Made by a program: the position numbers and the translations under genes. DNA of 64,000 bases, from positions 43,741 to 107,740 of the forward strand of contig JALHRS010000012.1 of assembly GCA_022841325.1 (NCBI GenBank), read 5' to 3'. This DNA comes from Lysobacterales bacterium. Its GTDB lineage: Bacteria; Pseudomonadota; Gammaproteobacteria; Xanthomonadales; SZUA-5. Every line of letters begins with the position of its first letter. The first letter of the stretch is position 1. Below, one piece after another: positions 1 through 8,864 of this stretch. Below the pieces are notes generated by a model. The model did no database searches. It was given only the letters and a program-made list of their open reading frames with translations, and was not told where the DNA came from.

Positions 1-1530
1 GCCGTACCAGGCGAATATCGCTGCGGCGAGAAAGGCAAATGCGGCAAAGAAGAACATCAGAAAGGCGGTCTCACTGAGCCCGCTATGGGCGATTTGTTCG
101 GTCACGAAATCATTGCGGATTGCCGCATTGGTCAGCAGCACCCAGAGATTGCCGAAGGTCACCGACAACAGCCAGAAGCTCATGATGCTGCCCTTCATCG
201 AGGGCGGCGCCTGGCTGTAGGCGAATTCGAGACCCGTGGCCGATACCAGCACTTCACCAAAGGTGAGCAAGGCATACGGCAGGGTTTGCCAGACGATCGA
301 TACGGCGTCGCCGCCATCCAGATACAGCTGCAGAATTCCGGCCACGACCCAGGCCAGCCCGGAAAAGGCGATGCCGTAGCCCATCCGTCGCAGCGCGGTG
401 GGCTCGAAACCGAACTTGCGCAGGGCCGGGTACAGCACCAGATTGTTGAACGGAATCAAGAGCATCACCAGCAAGGGGTTGAGCGCCTGCATTTGTGCCG
501 GTTGCTGTACCAGCCAACTCGGCCACCACCAGGCCTCATGCGGGATGGTCATGAGGTTGCCCTGCAGAATCCAGGTGGAGGCCTTCTGGTCGAACAATGA
601 CCAGAATGGAGTCACCAGCGCGAACACGATCAGGATGCGCAGCACGGCACGCACGCCGTCAACCGCTTCATCCGGATGCAGGCCGCGCGCGCGTTCCAGC
701 TGCAGCGAGGTACCGATGCCGCCGAACAGCATGACCAATCCCAGCGCCAGGCACAGCGCAGTCACCACACCCAGTTGCGGCGTGGCCACCAGTGCGCCTA
801 TCGCGAGCAGGACGCCAACCACCAGCAGGATCAAACCTGCCCGGCTGCCACCTTGTGCCAGTAGCGCCGTGCCTGCCACCCGCAACAGCGAATGCGGATT
901 GGCTGCAGTCGGTGGCACATGCACGTACTTGTTGCGCCCGAGCCAGAACACCAGGGTAGCGATGGCCATCAGGATGCCCGGTATGCCGAAGGCCCAGGCC
1001 GGGCCCCAGGAGGCGAGGACGCGCGGCATCAGCAAGGAGGCGAAGAAGGAACCGAAATTGATGGTCCAGTAGAAGAAGTCGTAGACGATCTTCGCCTTGT
1101 GCTTGTTGCTTTGATCGAACTGGTCGCCGACAAAAGCGGAAATCAGCGGTTTGATGCCGCCTGAACCCACCGCGATCAGAAACAGACCTGTGTAGAAGCC
1201 GCTCCGATTGCTCTCGAACATCGCCAGGCAGGCATGGCCGATGCAATAAACGATCGATAACCACAAGGCAGTGCGGTACTTGCCAAAGAACCGGTCAGAA
1301 AGCCAACCACCCAGCAGCGGAAAGAAATACACGCCGATCACAAAGGAGTGAAACACGTCCTTGGCGATTCCAGCGCGCTCGGCGAGTGGAAACGACAGCA
1401 GCAGGCTGGTGATCAGGAACGGCGTCAGGATGTTGCGCATCCCGTAAAAGCTGAAGCGTTCGCAGGCCTCGTTGCCGATGATGTAAGGAATCTGCGGGGG
1501 CAAGCTTCCGCGGTTCGCGCTGGCGGTCAT
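1..1530 (-). CDS. POT/PTR-family proton-dependent oligopeptide transporter, 3' end cut by window edge
   Basis: Inner-membrane MFS transporter that would import di- and tripeptides with protons. Translation from the ATG at 1528-1530 stays open to base 1 (510 codons without a stop), so the C-terminus lies outside the window. The N-terminus shows the POT signature, an acidic stretch followed by ERFSFYGMRNIL (residues about 24-35), and then LGGWLSDRFFGKYRT, the MFS loop 2-3 motif. Hydrophobic segments repeat through the whole length, with a long hydrophobic insertion typical of bacterial 14-TM POTs. No neighbour shares its strand immediately downstream within view. The upstream side is the GTAG repeat array. 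Family assignment is firm; substrate is inferred from the family. Confidence 0.88.
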   Translation of the reverse strand, partial: MTASANRGSLPPQIPYIIGNEACERFSFYGMRNILTPFLITSLLLSFPLAERAGIAKDVFHSFVIGVYFFPLLGGWLSDRFFGKYRTALWLSIVYCIGHACLAMFESNRSGFYTGLFLIAVGSGGIKPLISAFVGDQFDQSNKHKAKIVYDFFYWTINFGSFFASLLMPRVLASWGPAWAFGIPGILMAIATLVFWLGRNKYVHVPPTAANPHSLLRVAGTALLAQGGSRAGLILLVVGVLLAIGALVATPQLGVVTALCLALGLVMLFGGIGTSLQLERARGLHPDEAVDGVRAVLRILIVFALVTPFWSLFDQKASTWILQGNLMTIPHEAWWWPSWLVQQPAQMQALNPLLVMLLIPFNNLVLYPALRKFGFEPTALRRMGYGIAFSGLAWVVAGILQLYLDGGDAVSIVWQTLPYALLTFGEVLVSATGLEFAYSQAPPSMKGSIMSFWLLSVTFGNLWVLLTNAAIRNDFVTEQIAHSGLSETAFLMFFFAAFAFLAAAIFAWYG

Positions 1531-1665
1531 CCGAGTTCCGTCGTGCATGGGCGAGGGGCGGCACTGTAGCAAAGACGCTGCGTCTGCAGGCGTTCGCTGC
1601 CGTGCAGCGGACCCCGCGGGTGTCGATCTGCGCCGCATGCGGGTGCCGATACTGCTCGACAAACG

Positions 1666-1689
1666 GTGGGAGCGGCTTCAGCCGCGATC
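1666..1689 (+). repeat. GTGGGAGCGG palindromic intergenic repeat, single copy
   Basis: The core GTGGGAGCGGCTTCAGCCGC is an imperfect hairpin. The same family recurs at 57454-57508, 59471-59493 (opposite strand) and 63432-63526, always between genes. Confidence 0.6.
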
Positions 1690-1707
1690 TCCTGACGGAG
1701 CAGAAGC

Positions 1708-2141
1708 AGCGGAGCAAGCTCCGCTCTACCAGAGCTGCGGTGTACGAGGCTCATGTAGTGCCGAGCTTGCTCGGCAGGGTGTGCCGCGCTCTGGCTTAAC
1801 CTGGAAAAGCCCAGCAGAAGCAGCGGAGCAAGCTCCGCTCTACCAGAGCTGCGGTGTACGAGGCTCATGTAGTGCCGAGCTTGCTCGGCAGGGTGTGCCG
1901 CTTCTGATCAAGAACCAGAGCAACGGCAAGGTCAAAAGCCAAAGCCCAACGTAAGCAGCGGAGCAAGCTCCGCTCTACCAGAGCTGCGGTGTACGAGGCT
2001 CATGTAGTGCCGAGCTTGCTCGGCAGGGTGTGCCGCGCTCTGGCCAAACCTGGAAAAGCCCAGCAGAAGCAGCGGAGCAAGCTCCGCTCTACGAAAGCGA
2101 AACCCGACTCAGCACAAGCAGCGGAGCAAGCTCCGCGCTAC
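1708..2141. repeat. Array of eight GTAG-headed palindromes (SMAG/REP-like)
   Basis: Eight short hairpins share the pattern GTAG, then a stem of type NGCNGAGC, a TT loop, and the complementary stem. Minus-strand copies lie at 1708-1729, 1822-1843, 1957-1978, 2071-2092 and 2120-2141. Plus-strand copies lie at 1755-1776, 1869-1890 and 2004-2025. The first six form three inverted pairs inside three near-identical 84-bp units (from 1704, 1818 and 1953). This matches the form of SMAG elements described in Stenotrophomonas maltophilia, a REP class mobilised by RAYT transposases. No RAYT gene is in the window. The array fills the gap between the transporter gene and the end of ffh. Confidence 0.85.
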
Positions 2142-2157
2142 GCGAGCGAAACCCGAC

Positions 2158-3546
2158 TCAGCGCCGCGGACCGCCACCCAGGCCCGGCGGCATGCCGCCA
2201 CCGCCCATGCCGCCCTTGAGCGCGCGCAGCATGCCCTTGATGCCGCCGCCGGACATCTTCTTCATCATCTTTTCCATCATCATGTACTGCTTCATCAGGC
2301 GGTTGATGTCGGATGGATGGGTGCCCGAGCCGCGGGCCACACGGACCTTGCGCGAGCCGTTGAGCAGATCCGGAAAGCGCCTTTCCTTGGGCGTCATCGA
2401 ATTGATGATGGCCACCATCTTGCGCATTTCCTTGTCGCCCATGGCGCCAGCGGCAGCGCTGTCGCCCACCTTCGGCATCATCGGCAGCTTGTCCATCAGC
2501 TGGGCCATGCCGCCCATGTTCTGCATCTGCAGCAACTGCTCGCGCATGTCGTTGAGATCGAAGCGCTTGCCGCTGGTCACCTTGGCGGCCAGCTTCTCCA
2601 TCGAATCCTGATCGGCCTTGCGGGTGACGTCCTCGATCAGCGACAGCACATCGCCCATGCCGAGAATGCGTGAGGCCACGCGATCCGGGTGGAAGGGTTC
2701 CAGCGCGTCCATCTTTTCGCCGGCGCCCAGGAACTTGATCGGGCGACCGGTGAGATAGCGCACCGACAGCGCGGCGCCACCACGGGCGTCGCCATCGGTC
2801 TTGGTCAGGATCACGCCGGTCAGCGGCAAGGCGTCGGCGAAGGCCTTGGCGGTGTTGGCGGCATCCTGGCCGGTCATGCTGTCGACCACGAACAGGGTCT
2901 CGATCGGGCTCAGCACCTGATTGAGCTCGGCCACTTCGGCCATCATGGCTTCGTCGATGGCCAGCCGACCGGCGGTATCGACGATCAGCACATCGATCAG
3001 CTGCTTGCGGGCGGCGTCCAGTGCAGCACGGGCGATCGCCAGCGGCTTCTGCTCGGGCGTGCTCGGGAACCATTCGGCGCCGACCTGGGCGGCCACGGTT
3101 TTCAGCTGCTCGATGGCGGCAGGACGGTAGACGTCGCAGCTGACCACCATCACCTTTTTCTTGCGGCGCTCGTGCAGCAGCTTGGCCAGCTTGGCGGTGG
3201 TCGTGGTTTTACCGGAACCTTGCAGACCAGCCATCAGCACCACGGCCGGTGCCGGGCAGTTCAGGTTCAGCTCTTCGTTCTGCGAGCCCATGACCGCGAC
3301 CAGTTCGTCGCGCACGATCTTGATCAGGGTCTGGCCCGGGGTCAGGCTCTGCAGCACCTCCTGGCCGACCGCACGTGCCTTCACCCGCTCCATCAAGGCC
3401 TGCACCACGGGCAAGGCCACATCGGCTTCCAGCAGGGCAATGCGCACCTCGCGCAGGGCTTCGCGAATATTGCCTTCGGACAGGCGGCCGCGGCCACGCA
3501 GTCGGTTGACGGTATCGGACAGGCGTTTGGACAGGTTTTCGAACAT
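2158..3546 (-). CDS. ffh: Signal recognition particle GTPase Ffh (SRP54)
   Basis: Protein component of the signal recognition particle. It binds 4.5S RNA and nascent signal or transmembrane segments and hands ribosomes to FtsY at the membrane. The N domain starts MFENLSKRLSDTVNRLRGRG. The G domain carries the P-loop GLQGSGKTTTTAKLA near residue 107, DTAGR, and the TKTDGDARGG stretch. The C-terminal M domain is methionine-rich with repeated MMEKMMKKM-type helices and ends in a Gly-rich tail. The ATG at 3546 gives 462 aa, the usual length; an upstream in-frame ATG at 3567 would add seven residues unlike the family start. Divergent from ypjD, as in many Gammaproteobacteria. Confidence 0.97.
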   Translation of the reverse strand: MFENLSKRLSDTVNRLRGRGRLSEGNIREALREVRIALLEADVALPVVQALMERVKARAVGQEVLQSLTPGQTLIKIVRDELVAVMGSQNEELNLNCPAPAVVLMAGLQGSGKTTTTAKLAKLLHERRKKKVMVVSCDVYRPAAIEQLKTVAAQVGAEWFPSTPEQKPLAIARAALDAARKQLIDVLIVDTAGRLAIDEAMMAEVAELNQVLSPIETLFVVDSMTGQDAANTAKAFADALPLTGVILTKTDGDARGGAALSVRYLTGRPIKFLGAGEKMDALEPFHPDRVASRILGMGDVLSLIEDVTRKADQDSMEKLAAKVTSGKRFDLNDMREQLLQMQNMGGMAQLMDKLPMMPKVGDSAAAGAMGDKEMRKMVAIINSMTPKERRFPDLLNGSRKVRVARGSGTHPSDINRLMKQYMMMEKMMKKMSGGGIKGMLRALKGGMGGGGMPPGLGGGPRR

Positions 3547-3640
3547 GGCGCAGGAACCAGCAATCACTGAGGACGCGCACTCTACGGACTTCTGCCCGTC
3601 GCCGGAAGCATTGGCCGCCCCAAGAATCCTCGGAACAAGT

Positions 3641-3729
3641 CGTCATTCCCGCGCAAGCGGCAATGCACGCATGCGCAAGTGCATGAAAGCCCTGGATTCC
3701 CGCTTTCGCGCGCTTGCGCGGGAATGACG
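3641..3729. repeat. Long inverted repeat CGTCATTCCCGCGCAAGCGG ... GGAATGACG
   Basis: The arms CGTCATTCCCGCGCAAG and CTTGCGCGGGAATGACG bracket about 55 bases containing a further GGATTCCCGC motif. It sits in the ffh/ypjD divergent promoter gap (3547-3826). The ATTCCC...GGGAAT form resembles widely dispersed intergenic repeats such as neisserial dRS3. No other copy was seen in the window. Confidence 0.6.
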
Positions 3730-3826
3730 GTCAGGACTTCTTCGGAAGGTCACCCAGGCAGTTTCATCGTTCAGCATGACGCCACCGCGGATGCCCGCCG
3801 CGCCGTCGCTATGCGATGATCGGAGC

Positions 3827-4624
3827 ATGCTTGAAACCATCCTGCTGACCATCGTGGTGCTCGGCTATGCCGCCGGCTCTACCCTGCTGCTGCTCGACGC
3901 CTTTGGCGTGCGCCGTGAACCGGCGTGGCTGGCGCTGGGCGCCGGCGGTGTCGCCCTGATCGCCCATGCCGGTCTGATCTTCCTGCCAGCCATGGCCGGG
4001 CAGCCACTGAGCACCAATTTCTTCCATGCGCTGTCGCTGGTGTCCTGGGCGATGGCCACGGTCATGACCATCACCAGCGCCCAGAACCGGGCCCGGGTGC
4101 TGTTGGCCATGATCTGGCCGATCGCCCTGCTGGCCGCGGTGGCGGCGGCGCTGAGCAATTCGACGCCCGCAGATGCCATCTCCGGCTGGCAGATCCGATT
4201 GCATGTGGTGATTGCATTGTCGGCCTATGCCCTGCTCAGCATCGCCGCGCTGCAGGCGCTGGTGGTGGCCTGGCAGGAGCGTGCGCTGCGGCGCAAGCAC
4301 TTCTCGGCCACGCTGCGGGCGCTGCCGCCGCTGTCGGCGATGGAGGAACTGCTGTTCCAGTACATCGTGGCCGGTTTTGCCATGCTCACGCTGACCGTGC
4401 TCAGCGGCGCGCTGTTCATCGACGACTGGATGGCCCAGCACCTGGTGCACAAGACCGTGCTCACGCTGATGGCCTGGGTAGTGTTCGGCGGCCTGATCTT
4501 CGGACGCTGGAAATTCGGCTGGCGCGGCCGCACCGCCGTGAACTGGACGCTGGTGGGCATGCTGGTGCTGCTGCTGGCCTTCTTCGGCAGCAAGTTCGTG
4601 CTCGAGATCGTGCTCGGGCGTTAG
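3827..4624 (+). CDS. ypjD: CcsA/YpjD-type inner-membrane protein (cytochrome c assembly family)
   Basis: Polytopic membrane protein of about eight transmembrane segments in 265 aa, matching the CcmC/CcsA-like cytochrome c assembly family to which E. coli YpjD belongs. Conserved features include HVVIALSAYALLSIAALQAL and the late segment HLVHKTVLTLMAWVVFGG with its conserved His pair. The ATG at 3827 (MLETILLTIVVLGYA) places the first helix at the N-terminus. An earlier in-frame ATG at 3776 would prepend a Pro-rich stretch that does not look coding. Location next to ffh, divergently oriented, is the conserved neighbourhood. The physiological role of YpjD itself is not well defined. Confidence 0.85.
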   Translation: MLETILLTIVVLGYAAGSTLLLLDAFGVRREPAWLALGAGGVALIAHAGLIFLPAMAGQPLSTNFFHALSLVSWAMATVMTITSAQNRARVLLAMIWPIALLAAVAAALSNSTPADAISGWQIRLHVVIALSAYALLSIAALQALVVAWQERALRRKHFSATLRALPPLSAMEELLFQYIVAGFAMLTLTVLSGALFIDDWMAQHLVHKTVLTLMAWVVFGGLIFGRWKFGWRGRTAVNWTLVGMLVLLLAFFGSKFVLEIVLGR

Positions 4625-4673
4625 CCAGGTCGGCGTTCTGCGCCGCGCATCGGCAGGTCCAGACCAACTCGCC

Positions 4674-4918
4674 TGTAGGAGCCACCTCGCGTCGCGACCG
4701 TTGTGTCGGGCAGCGGTCGCGAAGATCGGGAACCGCGGTGAGTGGTTCGCAGAAACGGAACGCGGAGAACGCAGAGGGGCGCAGAGAACGCAGAGAGGAG
4801 CTTGTCCAGATCCAATTTGCCTTTCTCTGCGTTCTCAGCGGCCCTTAGCGTTCTCCGCGTTGAGGCTGTTGCCCGCCAGCGTGCGACCCGATTGGCAGGT
4901 GTCGCAAGGGCGCTCCTA
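4674..4918. repeat. Two halves of an AGGAGCGACCTCGCGTCGCG-type repeat
   Basis: The left half (4674-4699) reads TGTAGGAGCCACCTCGCG and continues TCGCGACC. The right half (4899-4918) reads GTCGCAAGGGCGCTCCTAC. The same two halves lie close together at 32971-33043, so here the element appears to have been opened by about 200 bp including the hairpin at 4759-4861. Confidence 0.55.
4759..4861. repeat. Long imperfect hairpin, AACGCGGAGAACGC / GCGTTCTCCGCGTT arms
   Basis: Arms AACGCGGAGAACGCAGAG and the matching CTCTGCGTTCTC...GCGTTCTCCGCGTT enclose a short spacer. Placed directly after ypjD, it may terminate transcription, but no T-run follows. A similar-style hairpin lies at 63646-63733. Confidence 0.55.
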
Positions 4919-5023
4919 CGGACGAACAAACTTTTGGCCCATTCAGGAGATGGGCGTCCAGACAAGTCTGGACCTACAAGAGCTCGCAGGCTGTCGGCCT
5001 ACGACGGGAACGAAGCGGGTTCG

Positions 5024-5100
5024 TGGAGGGCCGCGCGCCTGCGCGGCCGCTGTTGATCTTCGGTCAGTGCAAAGCGGCGCCGCAGCGCGGCGCCCTCCAC
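5024..5100. repeat. GGAGGGCCGCGCGCC...GGCGCCCTCC repeat, copy 1
   Basis: Starts TGGAGGGCCGCGCGCCTGCG and ends GCGCGGCGCCCTCCAC, with TTGATCTTCGGTCAGTGCAA inside. Related copies are at 33049-33106 (inverted), 35763-35790 (partial), 50690-50770 and 50799-50878. All are intergenic. Confidence 0.65.
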
Positions 5101-5135
5101 AACTGCGAGTTGCGAAAGCACAGCCGGGCGCCGGT

Positions 5136-7793
5136 TCACAAGGCCAGCGATACCAGCACCATGCTGGTGTCGTCCGGATCCACTCGAACGCTGAATCCCA
5201 GTTTCCGCATCATCTTCTGCATCTTGCGGTTCTCGGCCAGCACCATGCCATCCATGCGCTGGAGCCCGCGCTCGCGGGCGACGTCGATCAGTGCCTGCAT
5301 CAGCTGCACGCCCAGACCCTGACCCTGCCAGGCGTCGCCGATGGCGATGGCGAACTCGCAGCTGTGCATGTCTGGATTGAGCATGTAGCGGGCGACGCCG
5401 GCGATGCGCGTAGGTGCGGCCGATTCAGAGGTCGCGGCTGGCCCGCGATCGACCTCGGCCACCAGTGCCATTTCCCGCCAGTAATCGATCTGGGTGTAAC
5501 GCGCCAGTTGCCGTGGCGCCAGTTCCTTGACACTGGCCACAAAGCGGAAATAGCGGGTCTCTTCCGACATCGAACGCACGAATTCCTGCAGCGAATCAGC
5601 GTCTTCCGGGCGGATGGCGCGCAAGCGCCAGGCGCTGCCGTCACGCATCAGTCCCTCGCGCTCCAGCGCCGTCGGATAGGGCATGATCGCCATATGCCCG
5701 TAGGGCAAGTTCCCCGGTTCAAACGAGCGCTTGAGCAGGATCCGGGCATCGACCACGCTGACGCCATGCTGATCGACAATCAGCGGATTGAGATCGATCT
5801 CGGCGATTTCCGGGACTTCGCAAACCAGTTCGGACACCCGCAGCAACACCTGCTCGACGGCATCGATAGCGGCCGGCGCAGCGCCGCGCCATGGGCCGAG
5901 CATGCGTGCCGCACGACTGCGCTCGATCAACCGTCGCGCCAGAAAACGGTTCAGTGGCGGCAGCTCCATGGCGCGGTCGGCATAGATCTCGATGGCCCGC
6001 CCGCCGGCGCCGAACAGCAGCACCGGTCCGAACAGGGCATCGGTGACGACGCCCACATAGAGCTCACGCGCATGCCGTGAAGACACCATCGGCTCGACTG
6101 CAATGCCATCGATGCGGGCCTCGGGCGCCCGCGCGCGCACGCCATCCATCATGGTCTGCCAGGCCAGCTGCAGCTGTCGCGCCCCACGGACGTCGAGCAG
6201 TACGCCATCCACATCCGATTTGTGGGTGATGTCGGGCGAACTGATCTTCAGCACCACCGGATAGCCGATCTGCTGGGCGATCAGGGTGGCTTCCTGCGGG
6301 CTGCGGCTGAGCTGGGTGTGGGCCACGGGAATATGGAATGCCGCCAGCAGCGCCTTGGATTCCATTTCTGACAGCAGCGCCCGCCCCTGCCCCAGCACGT
6401 CGGCCAGCAGCAGTCGCGCGCTTTCCAGATCCGGCCACTTGCCCTCCGCCAGTGCCGGCGGGGTCTGCCAGCGCAATTGCTGGTTGCGATAGAAGCTGGC
6501 GAGATTGCCGAAGGCGTCGACCGCCGGCTCCGGAGTGCGGAAAGTGGGGATGCCGGCATGCGACAGCAGCGCCCGCGATTCCAGCACGCGGCGATCGCCC
6601 AGCCAGCAGGCGATCAGCGGCTTGGCGGCCCGCTCGTGCAGCGCGATCAGACGATGGGCATAAGCCAGCGGATCGGAATCGGCCTTGGGGGCGTGCAAGG
6701 CCAGCACGCCATCCACGGCCGGGTCATTCATCACCACGGCCACCGCAGCGCCAAAGGTCGCGGCGTCAGCGCGCTCGCCGATGTCGACCGGCGTGGTGAT
6801 GGTCGCCTCGCCGCTCAGCGCCAGCAGTTGCTGCGCCGTCTCCGCACCCAGGCTGGCCAGCGCCAGTCCGGATTCCAGCGCCCAGTCGGCGGCGAGCAGG
6901 CCCGGGCCACCGCCATTGGCGACGATGGCCAGTCGCCGACCGCTGGGCCGGTAGCGCGAGGCCAGGCATTTGACCGCCGAGAACAACTGCACGAAGAAGC
7001 GCACGCGCACGGCTCCAGCGCGGCGCAGTGCGGCGTCGAAGACATCATCCTCGCCCACGAGCGCCCGCGAATGGGTCTGCGCAGCCACCGCCGTCGCCGG
7101 GAAACGCCCGGCCTTCAGCACCACCACCGGTTTGATGGTCGCCACCGCTCGCAATGCGGACAGAAAGCTGCGCGGCTCGCGCACGCCTTCCAGATAGATG
7201 ACGATGCTCTCGGTGGCCAGATCGGCAGCCAGAAAATCGAGCACTTCGGCCATGTCGATATCGCGCTGGGCGCCAACCGTGGCCACCAGCGAAAAGCCGA
7301 CGCCCTGGTCCAGCGCCCAATCCATGGTCGAGGCCGCCAGCGATCCCGACTGCGCCAGAAAGGCCACACTGCCGGGCGGCGGCATCGGTCCCAGCAGACT
7401 CAGGTTCAAGCCATGACCAGGCCGCTGCAGACCAATGGAATCCGGCCCCAGCAGACGCACGCCGTGCGCGCGCGCAGCCCCCAGCAGACGCTCGATGCAC
7501 CCGGCGGACCCGCAGCTTCCGGTATGCAGCACCAGCCGCAGCTGCCAGGCCCCGAGGCGCGGCATCAGTTCCGCAGCCTGATCGGCATCCATCAGCAGCC
7601 AGACCACATCGGGCATCATCGGCGCGGCATCGGCAGCCAGCAAGGCCGGGCTCAGCGGGTCCAGACGGGCTCTGCCATCGGCAATCCAGTCGTCCAGCAC
7701 AGTGCTGACCTGTTGCAGATCAGCCCCTGCCAGCGCATGCACCACCCAGATGCGCTGCGGATCAAACAATCGGGTCAGCGCATGCTTTTCCAC
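5136..7793 (-). CDS. Pat-type protein lysine acetyltransferase (acetyl-CoA synthetase-like plus GNAT fusion)
   Basis: 885-aa fusion of an ADP-forming acyl-CoA-synthetase scaffold with a C-terminal GNAT domain, the architecture of Pat/PatZ enzymes that acetylate lysines, classically inactivating acetyl-CoA synthetase. Order: a CoA-binding-like region (1-130), ligase region (140-460) with FLAQSGSLA and the THSRALVG stretch around the ligase histidine, an ATP-grasp region (480-690) with PVVLKISSPDITHKSDVDGV, then GNAT (about 715-885) with the acetyl-CoA loop QGQGLGVQLM. The N-terminal Rossmann Gly motif is replaced by VVHALAGADLQQV, so that subdomain looks degenerate. The start is GTG at 7793 with AGGA upstream. 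Followed on the same strand context by an HDAC-family gene 26 bp upstream of its start. Targets are not visible. Confidence 0.87.
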   Translation of the reverse strand: MEKHALTRLFDPQRIWVVHALAGADLQQVSTVLDDWIADGRARLDPLSPALLAADAAPMMPDVVWLLMDADQAAELMPRLGAWQLRLVLHTGSCGSAGCIERLLGAARAHGVRLLGPDSIGLQRPGHGLNLSLLGPMPPPGSVAFLAQSGSLAASTMDWALDQGVGFSLVATVGAQRDIDMAEVLDFLAADLATESIVIYLEGVREPRSFLSALRAVATIKPVVVLKAGRFPATAVAAQTHSRALVGEDDVFDAALRRAGAVRVRFFVQLFSAVKCLASRYRPSGRRLAIVANGGGPGLLAADWALESGLALASLGAETAQQLLALSGEATITTPVDIGERADAATFGAAVAVVMNDPAVDGVLALHAPKADSDPLAYAHRLIALHERAAKPLIACWLGDRRVLESRALLSHAGIPTFRTPEPAVDAFGNLASFYRNQQLRWQTPPALAEGKWPDLESARLLLADVLGQGRALLSEMESKALLAAFHIPVAHTQLSRSPQEATLIAQQIGYPVVLKISSPDITHKSDVDGVLLDVRGARQLQLAWQTMMDGVRARAPEARIDGIAVEPMVSSRHARELYVGVVTDALFGPVLLFGAGGRAIEIYADRAMELPPLNRFLARRLIERSRAARMLGPWRGAAPAAIDAVEQVLLRVSELVCEVPEIAEIDLNPLIVDQHGVSVVDARILLKRSFEPGNLPYGHMAIMPYPTALEREGLMRDGSAWRLRAIRPEDADSLQEFVRSMSEETRYFRFVASVKELAPRQLARYTQIDYWREMALVAEVDRGPAATSESAAPTRIAGVARYMLNPDMHSCEFAIAIGDAWQGQGLGVQLMQALIDVARERGLQRMDGMVLAENRKMQKMMRKLGFSVRVDPDDTSMVLVSLAL

Positions 7794-7819
7794 CAGGGAT
7801 TCCTAGGCCGAGACGGTGT

Positions 7820-8746
7820 TCATTCGAATTCCCCCAGCACCTTCACGTGCGCCAGCACGCTGCGAGCCAGCGAGGGCAGATCGTATCCGCCTTCGAGCGT
7901 GGACACGATGCGACCGCGGGCATGGCGTTTGGCCACCGCCAGCACCTGCTCGGTCACCCAGGCGTAGTCCGATTCGACCCAGCGCAGCTGCGACATGTCG
8001 TCATCGCGGTGGGCATCGAAGCCTGCCGAGATCACGATCAGCTGTGGCTGAAAACGCTCCAGCGCCGGCAGCCAGTCGCGGCTCACCGCGCCGCGCATGG
8101 CGCTGCCGTCGCTGTAGGGCGGCAGTGGCACGTTGACCATGTTGAAGCCCAGGGGCTCGGTACCGCTGGCCGGATACAGCGGATGCTGGAAGGTGGACAC
8201 CATCAGCACGCGCTCGTCGTTGGCCAGGATGTTCTCGCTGCCGTTGCCGTGATGGACGTCGAAATCGACCAGGGCCACGCGCGCCAGACCGTGTTCCTCC
8301 AGCGCATGCAGCACGCCCACAGCGGCATTGTTGTAAAAGCAGAAACCCATGGCCTCGTTGCGGACGGCATGGTGCCCCGGCGGGCGCACTGCGCAGAAGG
8401 CGCGTTCGAACTCGCCAGCCATGATGCCATCGACCGCACGCACCACCGCCCCGGCCGCGCGGCGGGCGGCGCGCAGGGTGTAGGCGTTCATGTAGGTATC
8501 CGGGTCTACATGGGTGTAACCCTCGCCCGGCAGGGCCGCGTCCAGTTCGGCCAGATAGAGCGCGTCGTGGGCATGCCACAGCACTTCACGACGGACCTCC
8601 GGGGCCTCGATGCGCCGCAGCCAGTCCATCACCCCTGCAGCCGCCAGACGATCTTCGATCGCACGCAAACGGGCCGGGCATTCCGGGTGATGCGGCCCCA
8701 TGTCATGGCGCAGACAATCGGGGTGGGAGATGTAGGCCAGCGTCAA
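7820..8746 (-). CDS. Histone deacetylase-family (class II-like) deacetylase
   Basis: Zinc-dependent amidohydrolase of the HDAC/AcuC/acetylpolyamine amidohydrolase superfamily, 308 aa, cytoplasmic. Visible motifs: HPECPARL near residue 20, RPPGHHA (the catalytic His pair) near 120, DFDVHHGNG (zinc ligands Asp and His) near 162, and SAGFDAHRDD near 240. The only start consistent with the family N-terminus (MTLAYISHPDC) is TTG at 8746, with GGAG about nine bases upstream. It lies just upstream of the Pat-type gene on the same strand with a 26-bp gap, so co-transcription is likely. A reversible acetylation pair is the natural inference; substrates such as acetyl-lysine or acetylpolyamine cannot be told apart from sequence. 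Confidence 0.9.
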   Translation of the reverse strand: MTLAYISHPDCLRHDMGPHHPECPARLRAIEDRLAAAGVMDWLRRIEAPEVRREVLWHAHDALYLAELDAALPGEGYTHVDPDTYMNAYTLRAARRAAGAVVRAVDGIMAGEFERAFCAVRPPGHHAVRNEAMGFCFYNNAAVGVLHALEEHGLARVALVDFDVHHGNGSENILANDERVLMVSTFQHPLYPASGTEPLGFNMVNVPLPPYSDGSAMRGAVSRDWLPALERFQPQLIVISAGFDAHRDDDMSQLRWVESDYAWVTEQVLAVAKRHARGRIVSTLEGGYDLPSLARSVLAHVKVLGEFE

Positions 8747-8864
8747 CGGAGACTCCGAAGTACAGGGATCGGGGCAAGACTAGGGCCGGCGGCCTCTGCG
8801 CGCCACAGCAAAAGGGGGCAGCATTGAGCATGCAGAGGACGATCGCCCAGCACCTTGAGCCCGC

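Larger units (their letters stand above)
4625..5135. other. Intergenic stretch made of repeats, no gene
   Basis: Lies between the convergent ends of ypjD and the pat gene. It holds half-copies of the AGGAGCGACC repeat (4674-4699 and 4899-4918), a long hairpin (4759-4861) and one GGAGGGCCGCGCGCC element (5024-5100). Short frames here have no coding character. Confidence 0.6.

Noticed and set aside
1708..2141. CRISPR array or protein repeat gene
   Set aside because: Frames through the array have no start or composition of a gene, and the intervening sequences are identical between units, unlike spacers.
4759..4861. Structured RNA or riboswitch downstream of ypjD
   Set aside because: Simple long inverted repeat in a style seen again at 63646-63733; no riboswitch core or following coding gene on that strand.
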